Assembly (NCBI GenBank): GCA_948468325.1
Contig: CAOKHR010000148.1
Coordinates: 1-6,402, forward strand
Length of the DNA: 6,402 bases
Direction of reading: 5' to 3'
Origin: an uncultured Lachnospiraceae bacterium
GTDB lineage: Bacteria > Bacillota > Clostridia > Lachnospirales > Lachnospiraceae
The notes under the pieces are model-generated. The model saw only the letters and a list, made by a program, of their open reading frames with translations. It was not told the DNA's origin and searched no databases. The translations under genes were made by a program, and so were the position numbers. Below, piece after piece: positions 1 to 6,284 of the stretch (the stretch's first letter is position 1; each line of letters begins with the position of its first letter).

Positions 1-1
1 C

Positions 2-1369
2 GTTTTGACAATTGGTGACGGGCTGTGCAGCCAGATTCCGTCTCTGTTGATTTCGCTGGCGACAGGTATTCTTGTTACCAAGGCTTCGAATGAAGCGGAT
101 TTCGGCTCTGTCCTTATATCGCAGCTTTTCGGTGTGCCGAAAGTTCTCTATATTGTCGGCGCTACAATGTGTTTCCTGGGAATCGCAACACCTTTTGAAT
201 GGTATATGTTTGTGGGACTTGGCGCAGCATTTATCATTGCAGGAAAAAATATTGCCAGACATATTGATATTGGGCAGATTGAGGAAGAAAGCACCATGGA
301 AGAGACTGAAGCGGAGGAAATCAGAAAGCCGGAGAATGTTGTTTCTCTGCTGCAGGTAGATCCGATTGAGCTGGAATTTGGTTATGGAATTATTCCGCTT
401 GCGGATGTCAACCAGGGAGGAGATCTCTTAGACCGTGTTGTTATGATACGAAGGCAGATTGCGCTGGAGCTTGGAACGGTAGTTCCGATTATTCGTCTCA
501 GGGATAATATTCAGCTGAACCCAAATCAGTATATTATTAAAATAAAAGGAATACAGATCACAGAAGGAGAAATCCTTTTCGATCATTATATGGCGATGAA
601 TCCCGGCTATGTTGAGGAAGAAATTACCGGAATACCTACATTTGAGCCGTCTTTCCATCTCCCGGCCATCTGGATTACAGAAGGACAGAGAGAAAGAGCG
701 GAAAGCCTGGGCTATACCGTAGTAGATCCTCCGTCTATCATAGCAACGCATCTGACAGAAGTAATCCGAATGCATATCGATGAGCTTTTGACAAGACAGG
801 ATGTACAAAATCTTGTCAACAACTTAAAAGAAAGCAATCCTGTTCTTGTAGAGGAGCTGGTACCAAAACTTCTCGGTCTTGGCGAGGTACAGAAAGTACT
901 GCAGAATCTGCTGAGGGAAGGTATTTCTATAAGAGATCTGCTTTCTATATTTGAAACACTGGCAGATCATGCCGCAACGACAAGAGATACGGATGTGCTG
1001 ACAGAATATGTAAGACAGAGCTTAAAACGCGCAATCTCGGGCAAATATTTTGCACCGAATGAGGTAACAAGTGTCATTACATTAGATCCGAAAACGGAAC
1101 AGGATATTATGTCATCTATTAAACAGACAGAGCAGGGGGCATATTTAACACTGGATCCGGAACGGACAAAAGCAATTATTGCCTCTGTTGAGACAGAGGT
1201 TGCAAAGCTGGAAAATCTTGGCAAGAATGCCATTATAATTACATCGCCGATTGTAAGAATGTATTTTAAAAAGCTTACGGCGGATTATTTCAGGGATTTG
1301 ATTGTGGTTTCTTACAATGAAGTCGAATCCAATGTTGAATTACAGTCAGTTGGGATGGTGACAGGATAA
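2..1369 (+). CDS. flhA: Flagellar export gate protein FlhA, C-terminal part (5' end outside window)
   Basis: FlhA is the large membrane component of the flagellar type III secretion gate; its cytoplasmic domain forms a nonameric ring that docks export substrates and chaperones. The frame is open from the first bases, so the gene begins upstream. The TTG at position 5 is an internal Leu of the conserved TIGDGL-SQIP segment, not a start. About 455 codons are visible out of roughly 680-700 usual for the family. Counting from that Leu, two membrane helices lie at about residues 44-62 and 66-80. An acidic linker (about 87-110) follows, then the complete cytoplasmic domain from about 111. It contains the family segment LGTVVPIIRLRDN (156-168) and the VDPP-THLTEV stretch. 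The C-terminus VVSYNEVESNVELQSVG matches the family end. The FHIPEP signature would lie upstream. The stop (TAA, 1367-1369) shares one base with the flhF start, indicating co-transcription and probably coupled translation. Identity is secure from the protein sequence and context. Confidence 0.97.
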   Translation, partial: VLTIGDGLCSQIPSLLISLATGILVTKASNEADFGSVLISQLFGVPKVLYIVGATMCFLGIATPFEWYMFVGLGAAFIIAGKNIARHIDIGQIEEESTMEETEAEEIRKPENVVSLLQVDPIELEFGYGIIPLADVNQGGDLLDRVVMIRRQIALELGTVVPIIRLRDNIQLNPNQYIIKIKGIQITEGEILFDHYMAMNPGYVEEEITGIPTFEPSFHLPAIWITEGQRERAESLGYTVVDPPSIIATHLTEVIRMHIDELLTRQDVQNLVNNLKESNPVLVEELVPKLLGLGEVQKVLQNLLREGISIRDLLSIFETLADHAATTRDTDVLTEYVRQSLKRAISGKYFAPNEVTSVITLDPKTEQDIMSSIKQTEQGAYLTLDPERTKAIIASVETEVAKLENLGKNAIIITSPIVRMYFKKLTADYFRDLIVVSYNEVESNVELQSVGMVTG

Positions 1370-2649
1370 TGACTATTAAGAAGTTTCAGGGGAAAACCGA
1401 AGCAGAGGCAGTAGAAAAGGCAAAGGCAGATCTTGGTGAAGACGCTGTTGTGATGAATGTAAAAGAAATTAAGCCCAAAGGTTTTTTCAGGGCATTCAAA
1501 AGTTCCACGTTTGAGGTGACAGCTGCCATAGAAGAGAAAGAAAACCGTGTAGATACGGGTGCTGCTTTCAAAAATATGCAGAAAATGCATGAGACAATTA
1601 ATATGGCTGCAGACGAACCGATTTCCATACCGCCTATATCCGGTGAAGTTATGGATCAGAACAAAGCAGAAAAAAGTGCAATTGAATTTTTAAAGCGCAA
1701 TGCCGGTCTTTTGCAGAAAGAAGACATAGGGGAAAGAGAGCGGATTGAAGAAAAGCTGGAGAATCTCCAGAGTATTCTGGAAAAGCAGCTTGTCTCTGAC
1801 CATAAAAAGGAACCGGAGGAGAAAGAGGTTAACAAGCCGGATGTCAGGAAAAATGAAAATCTTTCTTTTATCAAAGTTCTTTACGAGACGCTGATTTCGA
1901 ATGAGGTTCATGAAAAATATGTCAATCAGATTATGGACGAGCTGGAAAAAGTGAATTGGAACGGCAACAGCGTGGATACAATTCTTTCTAATGTATATCA
2001 GAAGATGATTTTGAAATTTGGGCAGCCGCATGGAATAGATACATCAGGCAAAAAGCCGAAAATTGTATTTTTTGTGGGTCCGACCGGTGTCGGAAAGACG
2101 ACTACGCTGGCCAAGATCGCTTCCAGGCTGAAAGTGGAACAGGGAAAAAAGGTTGCTTTTTTAACAGCCGATACATACCGGATTGCCGCTGCCGAACAGC
2201 TTCGTACTTATGCAAATATATTAGATACTCCGCTGGCAATCATTTATTCTGCAGAAGAGCTTAACCAGGGAATTGAGCAGATGGAAAATTATGACGTTAT
2301 TCTGGTGGATACTGCCGGATTTTCCCATAAGAGCACAGAGCAGAAAGAAGATGTAAAGAAGCTGATTCAAAGTGTAGATAACCGCTATGAAAGTGAAGTA
2401 TATCTGGCATTAAGTGCAACAACAAAATACAAAGATTTGATGGAAATTGCAGATGTATATAAAGAAATTGCAGATTATAAACTGGTATTTACCAAACTCG
2501 ATGAGACGACAACTTACGGAAACATCCTGAACATCAAATTATATGCTGATGCGGAAGTTTCTTATATTACGAATGGACAAAACGTGCCGGATGACATTGA
2601 ATTGTTTAATTCCCAGAAAATAGTCAAACGGCTGCTGGGGGGAAATTAG
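1369..2649 (+). CDS. flhF: Flagellar SRP-family GTPase FlhF
   Basis: FlhF is the third SRP-type GTPase besides Ffh and FtsY; it acts at the membrane to set where flagella are built. The 426 residues show the family layout. A basic B domain (about 1-55) starts MTIKKFQGKTEAEA. A long charged linker follows (about 56-165, with a coiled-coil-like stretch near 125-145). Then come the helical N domain (about 165-232) and the G domain. Motifs seen: G1 GPTGVGKT (237-244), DTYR (268-271), G3 DTAG (314-317), G4 TKLD (375-378) and the closing ITNGQNVPDD (400-409). The residue after DTAG is Phe318, where SRP GTPases normally have Arg. The ATG overlaps the flhA stop by one base. A weak GGTGA (1357-1361) seven bases upstream may serve as ribosome binding site, so translation is probably coupled to flhA. 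The next gene encodes its regulator FlhG. Confidence 0.96.
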   Translation: MTIKKFQGKTEAEAVEKAKADLGEDAVVMNVKEIKPKGFFRAFKSSTFEVTAAIEEKENRVDTGAAFKNMQKMHETINMAADEPISIPPISGEVMDQNKAEKSAIEFLKRNAGLLQKEDIGERERIEEKLENLQSILEKQLVSDHKKEPEEKEVNKPDVRKNENLSFIKVLYETLISNEVHEKYVNQIMDELEKVNWNGNSVDTILSNVYQKMILKFGQPHGIDTSGKKPKIVFFVGPTGVGKTTTLAKIASRLKVEQGKKVAFLTADTYRIAAAEQLRTYANILDTPLAIIYSAEELNQGIEQMENYDVILVDTAGFSHKSTEQKEDVKKLIQSVDNRYESEVYLALSATTKYKDLMEIADVYKEIADYKLVFTKLDETTTYGNILNIKLYADAEVSYITNGQNVPDDIELFNSQKIVKRLLGGN

Positions 2650-2652
2650 CCT

Positions 2653-3537
2653 ATGGATCAGGCAGAACAGCTTAGAAATGTAATTAAGCAAAAGTGCAAA
2701 GGAGTGCAGCAAAGTACCGCAAGAGTAGTTACTGTCACAAGCGGAAAAGGCGGTGTGGGAAAATCGAATTTGGCAGTCAATCTGGCAGTATGGCTTAGTA
2801 AAATGGGTAAACGGGTGATCATTTTTGATGCCGATTTAGGACTGGCAAATGTGGAAGTTATGTTTGGTTCGGTTCCGCAGTATAATTTAAGTGATTTAAT
2901 TTATCACGGAAAAAGTATAAGGGAGATTATTACACAGGGGCCTTTGGGTATAGGATTTATTTCAGGGGGACTTGGCATTGTCGGATTAAATAATCTTTCA
3001 AAAGATCAGATTGTATATCTGGTGCACAGTCTGGCAGAGCTAAACGAAATGGCAGATGTGATTATAGTAGATACAGGAGCTGGCATTTCAGACAGTGTTT
3101 TGGAATTTGTGATGGCAAGTCCGGAAATTCTTCTGGTCAGCACGCCGGAGCCAAGTTCTTTGACAGATGCATATTCTTTACTGAAAGCAGTATACAGAAA
3201 TCCCATATTTTCAAGAGAAAAAACAAAGATCAATGTAGTTGCAAATAAAGTAAACAGTGAAGAGGAAGGCAATGCCGTTTTTTCAAAATTAGAGTCTGTG
3301 GTTTCACAGTTTTTAAAAGGAAATATCAATTTTCTGGGAATGATTCCGCAGGACCAGGAGATGGAACGGGCTGTCAGAGGGCAGAAAATCGTTTCGTTAG
3401 AAAAGCCCAATGCACCGGCTTCCAGGGCATTTCAGGTTTTGACCAATAATTATATTAATGATGAGCATGAGGCTATCTCTATACACAAAGGCATCACCCA
3501 GCTGATTATAAATTTTTTAATCAGGAAAAGCAGTTGA
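2653..3537 (+). CDS. flhG: MinD-like ATPase FlhG (YlxH), FlhF regulator
   Basis: FlhG is a membrane-associated MinD/ParA-family ATPase that controls flagellar number and position and stimulates the FlhF GTPase. At 294 residues it has normal family length. The N-terminus carries the activator motif DQAxxLR (Asp2 to Arg8), known from Bacillus FlhG as the element that contacts FlhF. The deviant Walker A motif is GKGGVGKS (31-38), followed by FDADLGLANVEVMFG (58-72). The Walker B region is VDTGAGIS (139-146). The last ten or so residues (LIINFLIRKSS) are hydrophobic with basic residues and fit the amphipathic membrane-targeting helix of MinD-type proteins. The ATG lies three bases after the flhF stop, with a GGGGGGA ribosome binding site (2637-2643) inside the flhF end. 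Pairing with flhF is typical. In B. subtilis the next gene would be cheB, but here it is cheA. The annotation is very secure; a plain MinD is excluded by the DQAxxLR motif and the position. Confidence 0.95.
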   Translation: MDQAEQLRNVIKQKCKGVQQSTARVVTVTSGKGGVGKSNLAVNLAVWLSKMGKRVIIFDADLGLANVEVMFGSVPQYNLSDLIYHGKSIREIITQGPLGIGFISGGLGIVGLNNLSKDQIVYLVHSLAELNEMADVIIVDTGAGISDSVLEFVMASPEILLVSTPEPSSLTDAYSLLKAVYRNPIFSREKTKINVVANKVNSEEEGNAVFSKLESVVSQFLKGNINFLGMIPQDQEMERAVRGQKIVSLEKPNAPASRAFQVLTNNYINDEHEAISIHKGITQLIINFLIRKSS

Positions 3538-3548
3538 ACATTAATACC

Positions 3549-3561
3549 AGGAGAGCGGTGA
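3549..3561 (+). promoter_or_regulatory. Ribosome binding region of cheA (weak, ambiguous)
   Basis: AGGAG (3549-3553) lies 16 bases before ATG 3570, which is long, and 4 bases before GTG 3558, which is short. GGTGA (3557-3561), part of the extended anti-16S match, is better placed for ATG 3570. A separate AGGA (3523-3526) sits 7 bases before the TTG at 3534, which overlaps the flhG stop. The sequence therefore does not settle the start alone; protein similarity favours 3570. Confidence 0.45.
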
Positions 3562-3569
3562 ACGGCGGA

Positions 3570-5231
3570 ATGGATACAAGTCAGTATCTGGAGACTTTTG
3601 TGAAAGAAACCAGGGAACATTTACAGAATTTCCATGAATGTATTGTGGCTCTGGAAAAAGAACCCGGAAATAAAAGTACAATAAGTGAGCTTTTCCGCAC
3701 CACACATTCTCTAAAAGGAATGGCGGGAACCATGGGATTTCTGCGTATGCAGCATTTGGCGGGAAGCATTGAGGACGTATGTCAGGAAGTCAGGGCCGGC
3801 AGCATGAAAGTTACCGGACGGATGATTGATGCTTTGTTTGAAGGGCTGGACGCGTTAGAGGAATATTCAGAAAATATAAAGAGAACATCAAAAGAAGGAA
3901 CGGAAGAGAATGAGGCTCTGATTAAGAAACTGCGTGCACTTTTTGCAGAACAGGCAGATCGGAAAAATACAGAAAAGATGACGGCTGCATTGCCCGTCAA
4001 GGTAAAATTAAAAGAAGTAAAGTCCGGGGCTTTTTTGAAACAAAAAAAGGCAGCATCCGCAAAGAACTCTGTGACGGCAAGCACGGTCAGTGTAGATATT
4101 GAAAAACTGGATGAACTGATGAATCAGGTCAGCGAACTGATTCTTATAAAAAACAAGTTTGTATCCATGTATATAGAAGAAAGGAAAGAGCCGGAGAATC
4201 AGTCGCTGCGTGACGGGATTGAATATCTGGAAAACATTACGGCAAATCTGCATGAATCAATTATGCAGGTAAGAATGGTTCCGATTGAGAGTGTCGTCAA
4301 TAAATTTCCGTGTATGATGCGGAACCTGGCAAGAAAGCTTGGGAAGAGAATAGAACTTTATACAAGCGGCGGGGATACGAAGATAGACCGTACAATAGCA
4401 GATCAAATCAGAGCTCCGCTCTGGCATCTGCTCAGCAATGCTGCAAAACACGGGATAGAGAAAAAGGAAATACGATGGCAGAGAGGAAAACAGGAAAAAG
4501 GCATCATCTGTTTAAATATATATCAGGAAGACGGTAATGTTATCATTCATGTCAGAGATGACGGAAACGGGATTGATGTTTGCAATGTGAAAAAAAATGC
4601 GGCTGCACGCAGTATGATTACACCGGCGCAGGCAGACAATATGAGTGAAGAAGAAACAATGCAGATACTTTTTGAGAAGGGATTTTCCATGGCAGAAAAG
4701 GGCGGGGATGCATCCGGAAACGGATTTGGTTTATATGCCGCGCGTTCTGCAGTGGAAGCGCTTGGGGGAGATATGGAAGTATCCGGCATGCCGTTGAAAG
4801 GTTCCGTATTTACGATCAGGCTTCCGATTGCACTGACAATTATGCGTGCAGTTTTAGTGGGAATCCGTCAGGAGAAATATGCAATTGCCATAAGCTCGAT
4901 TTTGACGATTGAAGATATGGAAGAAGATGATATTCATTTTACAGAAACAGGAGAAATGATTTATCTGCGGGGAATGGAAATACCGCTTCTGCATATGGAT
5001 AAGATTTTAGATTTGCCGCCGCTGCAGAAAGAAAAGAAGAGGCAGAAAGTAGTTGTAGTCAAAAAAGGCGATAAATACGCCGGACTGATTGTTGATGATT
5101 TGATCAGGCAGCAGGAAATTGTAATCAAACCGCTTGGAAGATTTATAAAAGCCGACAAGATTATAAGCGGTGCGGCAGTTTTAGGAGACGGAAAAGCCGC
5201 ATTGATTTTGGATATTAATGCATTGATATAG
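3570..5231 (+). CDS. cheA: Chemotaxis histidine kinase CheA, short form without P2 domain
   Basis: CheA autophosphorylates in receptor arrays and passes phosphate to CheY. From ATG 3570 it is 553 residues, shorter than the usual 600-700. P1 (about 1-126) has the phospho-acceptor His46 in FRTTHSLKGMAG. A Lys/Ala/Ser-rich linker of about 47 residues follows (127-173), with no room for the P2 domain that binds CheY/CheB. P3, the dimerisation domain, starts near 174 (VDIEKLDELMNQVSELI) and ends after the conserved MQVRMVPIESV (232-242). P4, the ATP-binding domain (about 246-420), keeps His286, Asn290 and His294, the G1 motif DDGNG (330-334) and GFS (371-373). It has Lys293 where Asp is usual, and a G2 box GNGFGLY (383-389) unlike the usual GRGVGMD. 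P5, the CheW-like domain (about 424-553), is complete. The start was chosen because MDTSQYLETF matches the usual CheA N-terminus; an in-frame TTG at 3534 and a GTG at 3558 are alternatives. Identity is secure; kinase strength cannot be judged from sequence. Confidence 0.93.
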   Translation: MDTSQYLETFVKETREHLQNFHECIVALEKEPGNKSTISELFRTTHSLKGMAGTMGFLRMQHLAGSIEDVCQEVRAGSMKVTGRMIDALFEGLDALEEYSENIKRTSKEGTEENEALIKKLRALFAEQADRKNTEKMTAALPVKVKLKEVKSGAFLKQKKAASAKNSVTASTVSVDIEKLDELMNQVSELILIKNKFVSMYIEERKEPENQSLRDGIEYLENITANLHESIMQVRMVPIESVVNKFPCMMRNLARKLGKRIELYTSGGDTKIDRTIADQIRAPLWHLLSNAAKHGIEKKEIRWQRGKQEKGIICLNIYQEDGNVIIHVRDDGNGIDVCNVKKNAAARSMITPAQADNMSEEETMQILFEKGFSMAEKGGDASGNGFGLYAARSAVEALGGDMEVSGMPLKGSVFTIRLPIALTIMRAVLVGIRQEKYAIAISSILTIEDMEEDDIHFTETGEMIYLRGMEIPLLHMDKILDLPPLQKEKKRQKVVVVKKGDKYAGLIVDDLIRQQEIVIKPLGRFIKADKIISGAAVLGDGKAALILDINALI

Positions 5232-5237
5232 GAGGTG
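5230..5237 (+). promoter_or_regulatory. Strong ribosome binding site of cheW pointing to a CTG start
   Basis: AGGAGGTG (5230-5237) is an eight-base match to the extended anti-16S sequence and overlaps the cheA stop TAG (5229-5231). From the AGGAGG core, the spacing to CTG 5244 is 8 bases, which is ideal. The in-frame GTG at 5235 lies on the site itself and has no other site upstream. No in-frame ATG, GTG or TTG follows before the conserved CheW region. Confidence 0.7.
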
Positions 5238-5669
5238 CCAAAGCTGGAAGCTGTAGAAAGCACGTTAGGAGACAGTACAAAAAAGTATCTTCTTGTAAGA
5301 AGCAAAGACAAACAGTATGGAATTGAAATCGGCTATGTGGAAAATGTAGTTCGTGTACCGGAGATTACCAGGGTTCCCGGTGCGCAGGACTACTTTATAG
5401 GAATTATCAGTCTGCGCGGAGAAATTATAGCCGTTATGAGTCTTCGTTTAAAGATGAAACAGGGCAGTGATGTATTTACAGATGATTCCAGAATTGTTAT
5501 TATAAACTTAGGAGTTTTAGGATGTTTCGGTATTCTTGCAGATGAGGTCAGGGGTATGGTGCAGCTTAAGGAAAGTGAAATTGATTTTCAGGTGCTTGAT
5601 ATGGATGCAATTGCCTGTGAAAAAGAATATACTAAGTATGGAGGGAATGCATGGGAAAATTTACGTTAG
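5235..5669 (+). CDS. cheW: Chemotaxis coupling protein CheW, apparently with a C-terminal internal deletion
   Basis: CheW links receptors to CheA through its SH3-like double barrel. The first conventional start, GTG 5235, overlaps the AGGAGG ribosome binding site, so the true start is probably CTG 5244, which is spaced 8 bases from it and would give 141 residues. Counting from GTG 5235 (144 residues), KKYLLVRSKDKQYGIEI (16-32) and RVPGAQDYFIGIISLRGEI match the family, with the conserved Arg61 in LRGE. The usual Pro in the following IIPVM is Ala here. After KESEID (112-117) the chain jumps directly to FQVLDMDAI (118-126). In ordinary CheW proteins about 25 residues containing a GVGK-type segment and a strand lie between these two parts. 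The frame is kept, so this looks like an in-frame deletion rather than a frameshift. The tail beyond IACEKE runs over the cheC ribosome binding site and start, overlapping cheC by 19 bases. Family assignment is firm; whether the protein folds and couples normally is open. Confidence 0.88.
   Translation: MPKLEAVESTLGDSTKKYLLVRSKDKQYGIEIGYVENVVRVPEITRVPGAQDYFIGIISLRGEIIAVMSLRLKMKQGSDVFTDDSRIVIINLGVLGCFGILADEVRGMVQLKESEIDFQVLDMDAIACEKEYTKYGGNAWENLR
5640..5645 (+). promoter_or_regulatory. Ribosome binding site of cheC inside the cheW 3' end
   Basis: GGAGGG (5640-5645) lies 5 bases before the cheC ATG (5651). In the cheW frame it is read as part of the codons for Tyr-Gly-Gly. An out-of-frame ATG at 5647 would give only a short unrelated peptide. 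The arrangement implies that cheC translation is coupled to cheW. Confidence 0.7.
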
Positions 5670-6271
5670 AAGAAGTCAACGATATGTATGTTGACGTTTT
5701 AAGAGAAATAGGAAATGTTGGCGCCGGAAATGCAACGACGGCAATTGCTTCTATGCTGGGCATTCGGATTGATATGAACGTGCCTAAAGTAGCTTTGCTG
5801 GAGGTATCCAAATTAGGCTCGGCGATTTGTCCGGAAGATGAAATTATTGTAGGTATTTTTCTGGAAGTGCAGACGGATATTGACGGCAGCATGATGTTTT
5901 TAATGAAGATGGATTCTGCCAGGTTTCTTGTCAATAAATTGATGGGAAGAGATTCTGATTATCAGAGTGATTTTGACGAAATGGATTTATCTGCATTAAA
6001 AGAAGTCGGTAATATTATTGCAGCTTCTTATCTTAATGCATTGTCCACTATGACGAATCTGGTAATTACTCCGTCTATTCCGCACATAGCAGTAGATATG
6101 GCAGCTTCCATTTTAAGCGTGCCGGCCATTTCTTTCGGACAATTTGGTGATCATGCACTTCTGATACAGACAGAGTTTGGAGATGATGTTATGATCAATG
6201 GATTCTTTATTTTAATGCCGGAACAGGATTCTTATGAAAAAATATTAACAGCGCTAGGTCTTTCAATATAA
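5651..6271 (+). CDS. cheC: CheY-P phosphatase CheC
   Basis: CheC removes phosphate from CheY-P and binds CheD, forming part of the adaptation circuit of Gram-positive bacteria. Its 206 residues are close to the usual length. The family has two active sites of the form (D/S)x3Ex2Nx22P, and both are complete here. Site one is Asp15, Glu19, Asn22 and Pro45. Site two is Ser114, Glu118, Asn121 and Pro144. Two intact sites distinguish CheC from CheX (a single site arrangement) and from FliY or FliM, which have extra domains. The C-terminus (FFILMPEQDSYEKIL) resembles the family end. The start ATG lies inside the last codons of cheW. cheD follows 13 bases after the stop, the standard neighbour, since CheD binding stimulates the phosphatase. 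The match is unambiguous. Confidence 0.96.
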   Translation: MGKFTLEEVNDMYVDVLREIGNVGAGNATTAIASMLGIRIDMNVPKVALLEVSKLGSAICPEDEIIVGIFLEVQTDIDGSMMFLMKMDSARFLVNKLMGRDSDYQSDFDEMDLSALKEVGNIIAASYLNALSTMTNLVITPSIPHIAVDMAASILSVPAISFGQFGDHALLIQTEFGDDVMINGFFILMPEQDSYEKILTALGLSI

Positions 6272-6282
6272 GGAGAGAGGAG
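6271..6282 (+). promoter_or_regulatory. Ribosome binding site of cheD
   Basis: Two overlapping-type AGGAG motifs, at 6271-6275 and 6278-6282, precede the ATG at 6285. The first is spaced 9 bases from the ATG and is the likely functional site; the second is only 2 bases away. The first base is shared with the cheC stop TAA. Confidence 0.75.
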
Positions 6283-6284
6283 AA

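Noticed and set aside
5..7. TTG at position 5 as an flhA start
   Set aside because: The codon falls inside a conserved FlhA membrane segment and the frame is open upstream to the window edge; the gene is simply cut.
428..808. Open frame of 126 codons on the minus strand across flhA
   Set aside because: It lies wholly within the conserved FlhA cytoplasmic domain, its peptide resembles no known protein and the neighbouring genes all run on the other strand; it is a shadow frame.
785..815. TTGACA followed by TACAAA, a possible sigma-A promoter within flhA
   Set aside because: The gap between the hexamers is about 10 bases, far from 17, and the site is deep in coding sequence with no gene start nearby.
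2146..2174. AAAA, a 16-base gap and GCCGATAC, resembling a sigma-28 (SigD) flagellar promoter inside flhF
   Set aside because: GCCGATAC encodes part of the invariant TADTYR motif of the G domain, so the match is explained by protein coding, and no gene start follows for about 480 bases.
3006..3410. Open frame of 134 codons on the minus strand across flhG
   Set aside because: Complement of the conserved FlhG ATPase sequence with a Ser/Phe-rich peptide typical of antisense reading; there is no independent support.
4310..4537. Plus-strand open frame of 75 codons within cheA
   Set aside because: It overlaps the CheA P4 domain in another frame; its peptide is very basic and unlike any family I know.
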